Below are positions 1 through 9,651 of a stretch of DNA of 64,000 nucleotides, piece by piece; position 1 is the first letter of the stretch, and the number at the start of each line of letters is the position of its first letter. Source of the stretch: Clostridium collagenovorans DSM 3089 (GTDB lineage: Bacteria > Bacillota > Clostridia > Clostridiales > Clostridiaceae); NCBI RefSeq assembly GCF_900130005.1, contig NZ_FQXP01000003.1:806001-870000 (forward strand). The letters run 5' to 3'. Position numbers and translations under genes: made by a program. Below the pieces are notes generated by a model. It made no database searches. It saw nothing but the letters and a program-made list of their open reading frames with translations, and had not been told where the DNA came from.

Positions 1-96
1 AGTCTTCATAATTTTTTTCTTTATTGGATTAACTGCTTTAAAGGCATACTTTATAGTTGATCCATATATATATTCTATCTTTTCTTTCACTATCAT
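1..96 (-). CDS. Unidentified protein, N-terminal fragment cut by the window edge
   Basis: An open frame of 32 codons starts with ATG at 96 and runs off the left edge without a stop. It begins MIVKEKIEYIYGSTIKYAFK and is rich in Lys, Ile and Tyr like neighbouring genes. Upstream there is only a weak GCGAG-type ribosome site, and GTG at 90 is an alternative start. Too little is visible to assign a family. Confidence 0.5.
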   Translation of the reverse strand, partial: MIVKEKIEYIYGSTIKYAFKAVNPIKKKIMKT

Positions 97-228
97 CACT
101 CGCTTACAATTAATTTCATCAAAGACTTATATAATATCTTATATTAAAGTCTTAGGTCCTTATATATTTTTATGTCATCCAACTATAAATGTTTAATATT
201 TTATTTTCTAAAGTTTACTATATACTTT

Positions 229-1419
229 TTATTTTTTTCCAATTTTATATATTATACCAGATTTTTTATCCAGAATATATATATTATCCTTAAATATTTT
301 TATTTTTGTAATTTCACCTTCTGAAACATTTAATTCCTCTGTAATTATATTTTCTTTATTACATTTCAGAAGAGTCTTACCTTTATAATCATAAAAATAT
401 ATATCGTCCTTTTCTCCTACATATCCATTCTTATCTATAGCTAAACATGATAGAGAATCTATAGAGTCATGTTGATATATCGGAGAGGGTGGGTTATAGT
501 TAGGATGCTTATCTAAGATAAACTCTTGTGTTTTAGAGTTATCATCTTGAAATCTAGGTGAATTCACTGGATCTCCCCCACTATAGTCTGGAAACCCATA
601 CCAAACATTCTTCTTTAAACTATATATATAATCAACGTCATTTTTTAATGGTCTTGCTCCTCTATCCTCTATGCCGCCAACAGAAGCTATAAGTTTTTCT
701 TCACTATTAAAATCCATACCCTTAATATTTCTTATTCCCCAAGCATAAGTTTCCATTGCATTGGTTTCTAAATTGTAAATTAAAACACTTGAATTTCCTG
801 GTGTAACTCCTTTTATTATTTCACCCTTTTCATTTTTTTTATCATAAGCTACAAAGGCTCCTGTATTATTAAAAACATCTCCTTTTAAACTTATATCATT
901 AGGTGAAATATCACAGTTCTCCGGATAATCCTTCAACCATTTATTATCTTCTCCTACCACTCCTGAATTAGTAGCAGCACCTACAGATATATACATATAA
1001 TTATCTTTTATTTTTAATAAGCTTTCATTATAATCACCTTTGTTAGGTAAATTTTTTACTATCTCTTTATTAATATTCTTAACCAAATCATACTCATAAA
1101 TACTACAAAAGGATGAAAAATATAATTTTCCATTAGAGTACTCTAAACTCTTTATATCCATTTTTTTATTTTTAAATATATTCTTACTATATCCTTTTTT
1201 ATTTATAAATTGAATTTTGTCCTTATATGCTATGTATAAATTTTCTTCCTCATCATAAACAAAATCAACTACCCCTTTTATTCCTTTGTGAACTACCCCA
1301 GATGATAAATGTTCTTTATCCACCAAATTATATTTTTCCTTATTATCCATAGGATTATATACATATATTAAGGCAGATAAACACACTATTATAACGCCTA
1401 AACATATTCCCTTTTTCAT
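229..1419 (-). CDS. PQQ-dependent sugar dehydrogenase-like beta-propeller, membrane-anchored
   Basis: The 396-residue product has one N-terminal hydrophobic segment (about residues 5-21), so it is probably exported and held at the outer membrane face. The rest looks like a beta-propeller of the glucose/sorbosone dehydrogenase superfamily. It has repeated blade-like strands, a central RNIKGMDF segment and then NVWYGFPDYSGGDP near residue 280, resembling the blade of soluble glucose dehydrogenases that ends in a YGWP-type turn. Family members oxidise aldoses using PQQ, but many Firmicutes homologues are uncharacterised and no PQQ biosynthesis gene is visible here, so activity is not assured. 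GGAGG lies 7 bases before the ATG. It appears monocistronic. The family call is moderate, the catalytic call weak. Confidence 0.6.
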   Translation of the reverse strand: MKKGICLGVIIVCLSALIYVYNPMDNKEKYNLVDKEHLSSGVVHKGIKGVVDFVYDEEENLYIAYKDKIQFINKKGYSKNIFKNKKMDIKSLEYSNGKLYFSSFCSIYEYDLVKNINKEIVKNLPNKGDYNESLLKIKDNYMYISVGAATNSGVVGEDNKWLKDYPENCDISPNDISLKGDVFNNTGAFVAYDKKNEKGEIIKGVTPGNSSVLIYNLETNAMETYAWGIRNIKGMDFNSEEKLIASVGGIEDRGARPLKNDVDYIYSLKKNVWYGFPDYSGGDPVNSPRFQDDNSKTQEFILDKHPNYNPPSPIYQHDSIDSLSCLAIDKNGYVGEKDDIYFYDYKGKTLLKCNKENIITEELNVSEGEITKIKIFKDNIYILDKKSGIIYKIGKK

Positions 1420-1617
1420 GCACTTTCCTCCAAAATATTATTTATTTAATATATTTATATTTAATTCCTTTTATATATATGAAATAACTTTTAAATTTAA
1501 TATAAGTATTATTTATCAGAATATAATTTAATGTTTTCTCATAGTAATTATTATTACATGTATTTTTTATTTATTTTGCATGTAAAACATAATTTAATAA
1601 TTTTTAGGGGGATACAC

Positions 1618-3150
1618 ATGAGTAGAGATAACTTTTATAAAAATACTATTATCTTAACTACTTCTAATTTAGTTACTGGTATTTTAAGATTTGTATTTTC
1701 CATGTTGTTATCAAGAAAACTCGGTTCCGAGGGACTTGGACTTTATGGACTTATCATGCCTGTTTATGATATCTTTTGCTGTATTACATCGGGAGGTATA
1801 ATGACCGCTCTTTCTAAAGAAGCAGCAGGTTATTTAAGCGCTAAGGATTTTAAGAACTTAAATAAATCAGTACATATAACTATTATTTTTGAATTTATAT
1901 GGTCTGCATTTTTTGCTTTACTATTAGTTTTCGTTTCTCCATTAATAAGTAATTATGTTGTAAAGGATTCTAGAACCCTATATTCATTGTGGGTTATAGC
2001 TCCTGCAATATTATTTATTAGCTTTGCAGCAGTATACAAAGGATATTTTTTCGGTATTTCATCCGTTAAAATACCAGCTTTTATTGATATTTTTGAAAAA
2101 ACCATAAGAATGTTGTCAATATCAGCCTTAATTTTAGCAATTAATAATACCAACATAACTGCTACAGTAACTATTAGTTATCTAGCTTTAACTATAGGTG
2201 AATTTATAAGCTTCATATTACTATTTATTTACTATAGGGCTAATAAGAAAAAGTTAAAATCCACTGGTCATCATAGAACAGAAAATAGTGCTCAGTTATT
2301 ATTTAATATCTTGGCTATAGCTGCACCCTTGTGTTTAAATGCTTTTTTAACAACAACTTTATCCGGTTTTTCAACTTTGCTTATACCTAGAAGATTACTT
2401 TATGCCGGAATATCTTATGCTGATGCGTTGAGCATGATTGGAAAGTTCTCTGGAATGGCACTTACCATAGTCTTTTTCCCTATGGTTATAATAAGTTCTA
2501 TTTCTACTTTACTTACTCCTGATATCTCAAAAAGCAATGCCTTAGGGCATTATCGTTCCATGGAGAAAAGGACAAAGGATGTAATTAAAATTTCTTTATT
2601 AATAGGAATTTCAAATTTAATTATTTGCATTTGTATACCTGACGCCTTAGGGCAAATGTTTTTTAAAGTTAATGATATAGGGCCATATATTAGTTTAGCT
2701 GCTTTATCTGCTCCTTTTATATATATTTTCGGGTCTACTACCGGCATATTAAATGGTTTAGGAAAACAAAAAATAGTTTTAATAAACTCATTAATAAGTG
2801 CTGTATTAGAAATTATATTATTTTACTTTTTAATGGGTATACCTTCAATTAACATTAAGGGTTACGGAATTACAATGTTAATAACTTCAGTGATAAGTTG
2901 CCTATTAAATTTATATGCAATATGCAAAGAGCTTTACTTGCCTATTGGTTTAGGAGAAATAATAATAGATATTTGTTTAACTATATTAACATTCTACTTT
3001 ATAAAGATTCTTAATATTGTTATACCAAACTCCTTATTTTACTTTAAAAACATTGCAATAATTTGTGTAGGATTCACCTTACTTTTTACTTCTTTAATTT
3101 TGAATCGTTTTTCCCAAAGCACTAAAAGATTAAGCATTAAAAGAAATTAA
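1618..3150 (+). CDS. spoVB: Stage V sporulation protein B-like MOP-superfamily flippase
   Basis: The product is a polytopic protein of about 510 residues with roughly 14 membrane segments, from the MATE/MOP flippase superfamily (polysaccharide biosynthesis/SpoVB). It opens MSRDNFYKNTIILTTSNL and carries the family's LSRKLGSEGLGLYGLIMPVY stretch near residues 30-50. SpoVB is thought to move lipid-linked peptidoglycan precursor across the membrane during spore cortex synthesis. I chose ATG 1618 because GGGGG lies 6 bases upstream; the longer frame to 1531 has no ribosome site and adds an atypical tail. It converges with the next flippase gene across a shared terminator. Both belong to the same superfamily but are diverged. 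Assignment to SpoVB rather than another paralogue rests on the N-terminal sequence. Confidence 0.82.
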   Translation: MSRDNFYKNTIILTTSNLVTGILRFVFSMLLSRKLGSEGLGLYGLIMPVYDIFCCITSGGIMTALSKEAAGYLSAKDFKNLNKSVHITIIFEFIWSAFFALLLVFVSPLISNYVVKDSRTLYSLWVIAPAILFISFAAVYKGYFFGISSVKIPAFIDIFEKTIRMLSISALILAINNTNITATVTISYLALTIGEFISFILLFIYYRANKKKLKSTGHHRTENSAQLLFNILAIAAPLCLNAFLTTTLSGFSTLLIPRRLLYAGISYADALSMIGKFSGMALTIVFFPMVIISSISTLLTPDISKSNALGHYRSMEKRTKDVIKISLLIGISNLIICICIPDALGQMFFKVNDIGPYISLAALSAPFIYIFGSTTGILNGLGKQKIVLINSLISAVLEIILFYFLMGIPSINIKGYGITMLITSVISCLLNLYAICKELYLPIGLGEIIIDICLTILTFYFIKILNIVIPNSLFYFKNIAIICVGFTLLFTSLILNRFSQSTKRLSIKRN

Positions 3151-3160
3151 CTTTAATAAT

Positions 3161-3192
3161 AAAACCCCAAGTTATAATTAACTTGGGGTTTT
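3161..3192. terminator. Bidirectional rho-independent terminator
   Basis: Perfect stem AAAACCCCAAGTT with loop ATAATT and a mirror arm ending in TTTT. Both strands have a U-run, so it serves both converging flippase genes. Confidence 0.9.
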
Positions 3193-3236
3193 CAAACTGT
3201 AAGTCATTTTCATACCACAGCCTATTTACTCTTAAC

Positions 3237-4862
3237 TTAAGGTTTCATAATTTTCTTCATAAAATTCGGCATAGTTCTTACAACTATTGATGGGAAAGAT
3301 GATAAATCTGATTTAGTAAACCCTCCAATTAGTATTAAAGTATATATATAACTAAATCCACCAATACTAATAGCAACTAAAGTAGAAATAGCATTCATAA
3401 TATATCCTGTAGAAATCATTCCAAGAATAAAATTAACTATATAAAAACTCATATATGTAACTATTCCCATTAGCAAAGAAGCTATTAATGGTTTCTTTAG
3501 TAATTTAAAATATCTCACTTTACCTTTCAAATATCCATTTATTGAAATACTACTTAATATTACTGGCACTAAAACTCCTGCTGCAATACCTGCAACTGCA
3601 CCTAAAATATTAACACTAGGCATTGCTACTAGCACATAACTTACAACTAGTCGCGTAACAATTCCTACAATAGCAAATCCAGTAGCTAAGTATAGTTTAT
3701 CTATTCCCTGTAATATAGCTGTTTGTAATTGCATAATACACATAAGCACCAATATAACTGAACCATATAAAAGTAACTTACTTGCTCCTTGGCTATATCC
3801 TAAAAATCTACATATTGGGGAACTTAAAACCATTAACCCAACAACCGATGGAATTGCAACTAAAAAACATATTCTAAAACTATAATTAATTTTTTCTTTT
3901 AATTTCTTTTTATCTTCTAAAGCTACCAAACCAGATATAACTGGTAAAATAGCTATAGCTAAAGACATTATTATAGTTATAGGTATATTAATTAAAGTAT
4001 TAAATTGATATAAAATACCCCAGTATACCTCTACATCACCAATAGCATAATTAAGAGCTAACTGTGATTTTATAACCTTTGGATCTAGTAATAACCCTAA
4101 GTTTTGTAGACAAACACAAATGGTTATTGGTAAAGTATATGCAAGTATCTTTTTTAATAAAGCTTTATTACTACTAGATCTTATATTAGCTTTAGATCCT
4201 CTTGATATTCTTATGGTCTTTTGTTTGCTATAAGTTCTCATCATAATTAAAGTAGCGCATAAAGCTCCTAAGGTAGTACCTATGGTTCCACCTGCTACAC
4301 CCCATCTAAGGCCATATTTTGACAAGACAATAGCTGGAATTAAACTTAAAGGTATATTAACCACTTGCTCCACAACCTGTGATATTGCAGAAGGTGTCAT
4401 ATTATTTCTACCTTGGAAATATCCTCTATATGTACTTAATATAGCTGTTATAAATATGGTTGGTGATAAAGCCTTTACAGCAATTACAGCATCCGGACTT
4501 TCTATAAACATACATAGTTCTTCCGCAAAAATCCACATTAATATAGATAATATTAAGCCTATAACAAACAATAAGCTTCGTGCTATCTTAAAAGACTTTA
4601 TAGCATCCTTAGGATTTCCAACTGCTAAGGACTGTGAAACACATTTGGCAATAGCAGTAGGTATTCCAGCCGTTGCTATCATATATATAAATACATATAT
4701 TTGATAACTAGAGGAATATATGCCTATACCCTCTTCTCCCAGTATTCTAAGTAGCATAGGTGTATACACTACAGATAGTACTTTAGCTACTAATACAGAT
4801 ATAGATAGAATAGCAAAGCCCTTAGTGGTATTACTATTCTCTAAATTTATTTCTTCATTCAT
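3237..4862 (-). CDS. murJ: Lipid II flippase, MurJ (YtgP) type
   Basis: The 541-residue product has about 14 membrane segments, close to the 544 residues of Bacillus YtgP/MurJ. Recognisable segments are TKGFAILSISVLVAKVLSVV at the N-terminus, EEGIGIYSSSYQIYVFIYM, and near residue 145 the YRGYFQGRNNMTPSAISQVV stretch typical of this family's periplasm-facing arginine region. MurJ flips lipid II outward for peptidoglycan synthesis. The gene is single, with AAAGGTG 6 bases before ATG. Clostridia often carry several members (SpoVB, YtgP, YkvU-like), so the symbol is a best match. An imperfect repeat (AGTAGTTA ... TAACTACT) lies in the upstream gap at 4910-4960. Confidence 0.75.
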   Translation of the reverse strand: MNEEINLENSNTTKGFAILSISVLVAKVLSVVYTPMLLRILGEEGIGIYSSSYQIYVFIYMIATAGIPTAIAKCVSQSLAVGNPKDAIKSFKIARSLLFVIGLILSILMWIFAEELCMFIESPDAVIAVKALSPTIFITAILSTYRGYFQGRNNMTPSAISQVVEQVVNIPLSLIPAIVLSKYGLRWGVAGGTIGTTLGALCATLIMMRTYSKQKTIRISRGSKANIRSSSNKALLKKILAYTLPITICVCLQNLGLLLDPKVIKSQLALNYAIGDVEVYWGILYQFNTLINIPITIIMSLAIAILPVISGLVALEDKKKLKEKINYSFRICFLVAIPSVVGLMVLSSPICRFLGYSQGASKLLLYGSVILVLMCIMQLQTAILQGIDKLYLATGFAIVGIVTRLVVSYVLVAMPSVNILGAVAGIAAGVLVPVILSSISINGYLKGKVRYFKLLKKPLIASLLMGIVTYMSFYIVNFILGMISTGYIMNAISTLVAISIGGFSYIYTLILIGGFTKSDLSSFPSIVVRTMPNFMKKIMKP

Positions 4863-4996
4863 AAATTACACCTTTCCCTATACAAATAATAATCCTACTA
4901 ACTTTCAAAATTAGTAGTTAGTCAATTATACTATTATATGAAAAATAACTACTATAATTAACTAACTTATAATTTAAATTATTATTTTATGTATCT

Positions 4997-5956
4997 TTAA
5001 AATTTATCAAAGATATCTTTTTTTATTTTTTTAAATATAGGTGGTAAGCTCTCAGTTATAGTTTTATTTTCTAAGTAACTTAACTCATCAGGACAATCTT
5101 TGAAATTTAGTTTATATGCATATAAAAACTGATATGACAATCCATATTTATTCTCAAAGAAACTATTTATTTTACTTTCACCGTATTTAGGATCTCCTAA
5201 AATAGGATTACCTAAGAAACTTAAATGAGCTCTTAACTGATGACTTCTACCTGTTAATAAGTCTATTTCTATAAAAGAATATGATCCAACACTTTGAATT
5301 GTCTTAACTTCCATAGCAATTTTCTTTGTGTTTTCTCTTTCTTCTAAGTAAACCTTAGAAATATTATTATCTTCATTTTTACTTATATAAGCTTCATGTA
5401 TTCCATCCTTCACTCTTCCCTTTACCACAGCAACATAATATTTCTTTATTCTTCTTTCTCTTATCATTTCATTAATTGCCTTAGTTGAAGTAAAGTTCTT
5501 ACCGAATATAACCATACCAGATGTATTTCTATCTAATCTATTACATGGTGACGGAGTGAATACTACCTCTGTTTCTGGAGTAAAATCACCCTTTTCATTT
5601 AAATAAGATAATATATGGTCCGTCATAGTTGGCTCCCCATTTTTCTTATCTGAATGAACTAAAACTCCAGGCCATTTTTCTACTACTAATATATTTTTAT
5701 CTTCATAAGATATTTTTAAAGAGTTTTTATCTATTTTTATAAACTCAACTTTCTTTCTTTCTGACTTAATATCTCTTGTTTCAAATATATCTCCATCTTG
5801 AAGCATATACTTTTCTTTGCTTTTTCTACCATTAATCTTAACATCACCTTTTCTAATAGCTTTGTATATAGCACTTAATGGTACATCCTTCATTAATTTT
5901 CTACAAAACTTATCAAGTCTTTGACCCGATTCATTAGTTCCTATTTCAATTCTCAT
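4997..5956 (-). CDS. RluA-family 23S rRNA pseudouridine synthase
   Basis: The 319-residue product begins with an S4 RNA-binding domain (residues 1-60, GQRLDKFCRKLMKDVP). The RluA/RluC/RluD catalytic domain follows, with Asp142 in NRLDRNTSG as the predicted nucleophile and LTGRSHQLRAHL as the second signature near residue 235. The canonical HRLD is NRLD here, a variant I know from other clostridial RluA proteins. It isomerises uridine to pseudouridine, most likely in 23S rRNA; the exact site cannot be read from sequence. GGAGG lies 7 bases before ATG. Confidence 0.85.
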   Translation of the reverse strand: MRIEIGTNESGQRLDKFCRKLMKDVPLSAIYKAIRKGDVKINGRKSKEKYMLQDGDIFETRDIKSERKKVEFIKIDKNSLKISYEDKNILVVEKWPGVLVHSDKKNGEPTMTDHILSYLNEKGDFTPETEVVFTPSPCNRLDRNTSGMVIFGKNFTSTKAINEMIRERRIKKYYVAVVKGRVKDGIHEAYISKNEDNNISKVYLEERENTKKIAMEVKTIQSVGSYSFIEIDLLTGRSHQLRAHLSFLGNPILGDPKYGESKINSFFENKYGLSYQFLYAYKLNFKDCPDELSYLENKTITESLPPIFKKIKKDIFDKF

Positions 5957-6013
5957 TTTTGGTCCTCCAAATCATATTTCCAGTGGAATTTAGACAATAC
6001 TCCTTATTATACA

Positions 6014-7189
6014 CTATTTTTCGTCATTTAAAAAGTGCCAAACTGCATTACAATGTATAGCAGTTCCTAAAATTAAACATTCTTCATCTATATCAAATAA
6101 ATTACTATGGGCAGCCTTAGTAATTCCTTTGCCTTCATTTCCACATCCCAATTTATAAAATACTGAAGGTTTTTCCATTGCAAAGTATGCAAAGCTTTCT
6201 ACTCCCATACTTGGATTGTCTAGATTTACAATATTGTCCTTTCCTATAATCTCCTCTGCAGAGCTTTCTAAAAGATTTAACATTGTATCATCATTATATA
6301 AGCAAGGATAACTTTCTTCTATTAAGATTTCACATTTCCCTCTCATAGAAGTAACTATTCCCTCAGTAACTTCAACTAATCTTTTTTTCACATATTCTCT
6401 GTGCTCAGTTCTAACAGTTCTTATTATACCTTGTAATTCTACTTCACCTGGTATAATATTTTGTGCTGTTCCTCCATGAATAGAACCTACTGTTATAACT
6501 CCAGCATCTGTAGGTGGTAATTCTCTGCTTACAATAGACTGAAGTCCACATATTACATTAGCAGCTATAACTACTGGGTCTATAGTGCTATGTGGTGCTG
6601 CTCCATGCCCTCCACTTCCTATGATTTTTATTTTAAAAGGATTTGATGCAGCGTTTACAACACCTCTTTTTAAACCTATTTTACCACAAGGTAACCATTC
6701 TTCAACATGAAGTCCAACTATAGCATCTACCCTTGGATTCTCCATGACACCTTCTTCTATCATAACTTGAGCTCCACCTGTTGTTTCCTCTGCTGGCTCA
6801 AAAAAGAATTTTACATTTCCTTTTAACTTGTCTTTTATAGAATTTAAAACTTTTATAGTTCCTATTACCATAGCTGTATGTGCATCATGACCACAAGCAT
6901 GCATCTTACCTTCTATCTTAGATTTATAAGAGCAAGAGCCTTTTTCCATTATAGGAAGAGCATCCATATCTCCTCTCACAGCTATTGTTTTTTCTCCATT
7001 TCCTCTTATTATTGCACAAATTCCCGTTTTAGCAGTTTCCTTATATTCTATACCCTCTTCATCTAAAAACTTTTTTATTTGTTCTTGAGTTCTATATAAT
7101 TCAAAACCTAGTTCAGGATTCTCATGTAAATCTCTTCTAAAATCCACTATTAGGTCTTCAACTTCCTTTGCCATTTTTAAAAATTCCAT
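6014..7189 (-). CDS. M20-family amidohydrolase (N-acyl-amino-acid hydrolase)
   Basis: The 391-residue product has the M20D amidohydrolase pattern: DFRRDLHENPELGFE at residues 16-30, VRGDMDALPI near 71-80, and MHACGHDAHTAMVIG around 96-110, where Cys99 and His101 are the expected metal ligands. EPAEETTGGA near 135 carries the catalytic Glu, followed by VGLHVEEWLPCG. Such enzymes (IAA-amino-acid hydrolase, hippurate or N-acetyl-diaminopimelate deacylase relatives) release an amino acid from an N-acylated substrate in the cytoplasm. The substrate is unknown. GGGGGA lies 8 bases before the ATG. It sits 32 bases downstream of the exonuclease III gene on the same strand, so the two may be cotranscribed. 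Confidence 0.85.
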   Translation of the reverse strand: MEFLKMAKEVEDLIVDFRRDLHENPELGFELYRTQEQIKKFLDEEGIEYKETAKTGICAIIRGNGEKTIAVRGDMDALPIMEKGSCSYKSKIEGKMHACGHDAHTAMVIGTIKVLNSIKDKLKGNVKFFFEPAEETTGGAQVMIEEGVMENPRVDAIVGLHVEEWLPCGKIGLKRGVVNAASNPFKIKIIGSGGHGAAPHSTIDPVVIAANVICGLQSIVSRELPPTDAGVITVGSIHGGTAQNIIPGEVELQGIIRTVRTEHREYVKKRLVEVTEGIVTSMRGKCEILIEESYPCLYNDDTMLNLLESSAEEIIGKDNIVNLDNPSMGVESFAYFAMEKPSVFYKLGCGNEGKGITKAAHSNLFDIDEECLILGTAIHCNAVWHFLNDEK

Positions 7190-7221
7190 AAATACTTCCC
7201 CCTTAAACTAATTTTTGCACC

Positions 7222-7977
7222 TTATAGATCAATTGTTAATTCCACTGGACAATGATCTGAACCTAAAACATCACAATGTATTTCTGCACTTAAAAGTTTA
7301 TCTTTTAATACTTGTGATACACAAAAATAATCTATTCTCCACCCTGCATTATTTTTTCTTGCATTGAATCTATAAGACCACCATGAATATACTCCCTCTT
7401 TATCTGGGTTGAAGTATCTATAGGTATCAATAAAACCAGAGTCCATTAACTTAGTAAACTTTTCTCTTTCCTCATCTGTAAATCCAGCATTTTTTCTATT
7501 ACTTTTAGGATTCTTAAGATCTATCTCTTTATGTGCAACATTTAAATCACCACACACTATTACTGGTTTATTCTTTTCTAAAGCCTTAAGATATGATTGA
7601 AAATCATCTTCCCACTTCATTCTATATTCTAATCTTGCTAATGCTTGTTGCGAGTTAGGAGTATAAACAGTAATCATATAAAATTTTTCGAACTCTAAAG
7701 TAATAACCCTTCCTTCTTTATCATGTTCTTCAATATTAATTCCGTAACTTACTGATAAAGGCTTTTCTTTAGTAAAAATTGCTGTACCTGAATATCCCTT
7801 TTTCTCTGCATAATTCCAATATTGATTATATCCCTCTAATTGAAGATCAATTTGTCCTTGTTGCAACTTACTTTCTTGTATACAAAATATATCAGCATCT
7901 ATTTCTTTAAAAAACTCTAAGAACCCCTTTTGAACACATGCTCTTAGACCATTTACATTCCATGATATTAATTTCAT
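7222..7977 (-). CDS. xth: Exodeoxyribonuclease III / AP endonuclease
   Basis: The 251-residue product is full length for the ExoIII/ExoA family of the EEP superfamily. It opens MKLISWNVNGLRACV, has Glu35 in FCIQESKL as metal-binding residue, then GDLNVAH (catalytic Asp and Asn) and GSDHCPVEL with the C-terminal catalytic His. The enzyme cuts DNA 5' of abasic sites and removes 3' blocking groups in base excision repair. GGAGG lies 6 bases before ATG. The downstream M20 gene follows closely. Confidence 0.93.
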   Translation of the reverse strand: MKLISWNVNGLRACVQKGFLEFFKEIDADIFCIQESKLQQGQIDLQLEGYNQYWNYAEKKGYSGTAIFTKEKPLSVSYGINIEEHDKEGRVITLEFEKFYMITVYTPNSQQALARLEYRMKWEDDFQSYLKALEKNKPVIVCGDLNVAHKEIDLKNPKSNRKNAGFTDEEREKFTKLMDSGFIDTYRYFNPDKEGVYSWWSYRFNARKNNAGWRIDYFCVSQVLKDKLLSAEIHCDVLGSDHCPVELTIDL

Positions 7978-8146
7978 TTTATTCCTCCTGTGCTATGTAA
8001 AAGCTCATCTTTTTAGCTTGCCCTCTAATACATTATAAAATTCTTCTTATTTTATAACATAATAAATCATATTACAATAATAAGTATTAAAAGAATAATA
8101 TACAAGGTTTTTTTATATAATAGTCCAATTTTATTATATATTTAAT

Positions 8147-8195
8147 AATTTCTTAATCACTATTACATATAAAATATAATAGTGATTAAGAAATT
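8147..8195 (-). terminator. Long AT-rich stem-loop, probable terminator
   Basis: A perfect 19-bp inverted repeat (arms 8147-8165 and 8177-8195, containing CTTAATCACTATTA) with an 11-base loop lies 17 bases past the stop of the 8212-8634 gene. No long U-run follows, so the termination role is inferred. Confidence 0.55.
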
Positions 8196-8211
8196 GTATT
8201 GTCATCTTGCC

Positions 8212-8634
8212 TTAACTGTGCTTATTAATATCACTATACACCTTGTCTTTAGAATTATTTTCATCAAGATTCTTATTCAGTGAATTACTATCCTTAACTG
8301 CCTTCTCTTCTGTCTTATTTTCTAAGATTTTAACAGTAGTATCAATATTATTTCCAAGAGATTTATCATTATTTATAGTATTAATCAAATCATGAACAAA
8401 ATTTGCACCTCTTGATATTACTATACCCGTTAACACTATTCCAATTATGCTAGTAGTCTGTGTTAAGCCTACTAAAGAGAACATATCTACTTTAACCACA
8501 AGGGCAACTACAACTCCACATATAAGAGCTCCCAATCTATCAATGCTAAATTTGCCATTTTGCCAAATCATTTTTAATGTTTCCCAAATGGCTTCACACA
8601 ATAATGCCATAATGACCAATGCAAAAAGTTCCAT
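8212..8634 (-). CDS. Small membrane protein of unknown function (holin-like topology)
   Basis: The 140-residue product has three hydrophobic stretches in the first 85 residues (about 2-20, 35-55, 62-82). A charged, Asn/Lys/Glu-rich cytoplasmic-like tail follows (residues 90-140). The short helical hairpin followed by a hydrophilic tail recalls holins, but no phage genes or endolysin lie nearby, so I do not call it one. AGGAGGA precedes the ATG by 7 bases. It is flanked by its own stem-loop and the aroE terminator, so it is monocistronic. Function unknown. Confidence 0.65.
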   Translation of the reverse strand: MELFALVIMALLCEAIWETLKMIWQNGKFSIDRLGALICGVVVALVVKVDMFSLVGLTQTTSIIGIVLTGIVISRGANFVHDLINTINNDKSLGNNIDTTVKILENKTEEKAVKDSNSLNKNLDENNSKDKVYSDINKHS

Positions 8635-8761
8635 TGTTCATTCCTCCTTACATTATTGACATATTAATAAATTTAATTATCAATAATACCAAAAATTTTA
8701 AATTTCTAATATTATTATATGAACCTTATATTAAGTCGTGATATTTTAAAAACACTTATAA

Positions 8762-8803
8762 ATTTTAATGGGAATAGATTATATAATCTATTCCCATTAA
8801 AAT
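8762..8803. terminator. Perfect palindromic terminator after aroE
   Basis: A 42-base perfect palindrome (19-bp arms around ATAT, arms containing TGGGAATAGATT) ending in AAAAT, 9 bases downstream of the aroE stop. Confidence 0.75.
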
Positions 8804-8811
8804 CATTAGCT

Positions 8812-9630
8812 TTATTTATTTAAAAGTATTTCCATTTCTTTTTCAATAGGTTGTATCATAGAATAATCCAATTTTTTATCATGCCATATTTCTTGAGCTT
8901 TAACAGCTTGAGCAACCAACATATATAATCCATTCATAGATTTTAATCCTTCTTCTTTAGCATACTTTAAAAATAAAGTTTCAGTTGGATTGTAAATTAT
9001 ATCTACTGCTACCTTAAACCTCTTCATTTCTTCTCTAGATATAACACATTGATTTACATTGGGAGACATACCAACAGGTGTGCAGTTAATTACAATTGAA
9101 TATCCCTCTAAATACTTAATTTCATTATATCTTATAACTTTACATCTTTCCTTTAAAATATCTTTATCATCCTCTTCTATAGAAGCAAAACTTATTTCCT
9201 TAATACCATTATCTAATAAATACTGTGAAACAGCTCTAGATGCTCCTCCTGTACCTAAAATAAGTGCCTTTTCATCTTTTATATTTACCTCATTATGAAC
9301 TAAAGTCATACCAAATCCATAATAATCAGCATTATATCCACTAGTCTTACCATCCTTAATGTCTATAACACTAATAGCACCTATCTTTTTCGCCTCCTCT
9401 GATATATAGTCTAATTGTTCCATTAAGTCAACCTTATAAGGAATTGTTACGCTTAACCCCTTAAACCCTAAAGTTTTTAAACTTGGTACAGCATTAGATA
9501 AATCTTCCTTCTTAATCTCTAATACTACAAAATCACCTTCCTCACCTATTATATCAAAGATTCTTTCATTGATTTGTGGTGAATAAGTATGCGGTAATTT
9601 TTCTCCTATAACTCCATATAATTTTTTCAT
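8812..9630 (-). CDS. aroE: Shikimate dehydrogenase (NADP+)
   Basis: The 272-residue product reduces 3-dehydroshikimate to shikimate in the chorismate pathway. Visible signatures are KLPHTYSPQINERIF (substrate-binding segment), SVTIPYK with the catalytic Lys, NADYYGFG, the nucleotide-binding LGTGGASRAV near residue 125, and NCTPVGMSPN near residue 190. I start it at ATG 9630 because GGGGGA lies 8 bases upstream; the longer frame to 9678 has no ribosome site and adds residues that do not fit the family. Repeated palindromic half-sites lie immediately upstream. aroF is 51 kb away, so the aromatic genes are dispersed. Confidence 0.93.
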   Translation of the reverse strand: MKKLYGVIGEKLPHTYSPQINERIFDIIGEEGDFVVLEIKKEDLSNAVPSLKTLGFKGLSVTIPYKVDLMEQLDYISEEAKKIGAISVIDIKDGKTSGYNADYYGFGMTLVHNEVNIKDEKALILGTGGASRAVSQYLLDNGIKEISFASIEEDDKDILKERCKVIRYNEIKYLEGYSIVINCTPVGMSPNVNQCVISREEMKRFKVAVDIIYNPTETLFLKYAKEEGLKSMNGLYMLVAQAVKAQEIWHDKKLDYSMIQPIEKEMEILLNK

Positions 9631-9651
9631 AATAAAATCCCCCATACACCA

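Noticed and set aside
1531..1617. SpoVB start 29 codons earlier
   Set aside because: No ribosome site there, while GGGGG precedes ATG 1618 and the following residues match the family start.
8212..8634. Phage holin
   Set aside because: The helical topology is compatible, but no endolysin, phage structural genes or integrase lie near it.
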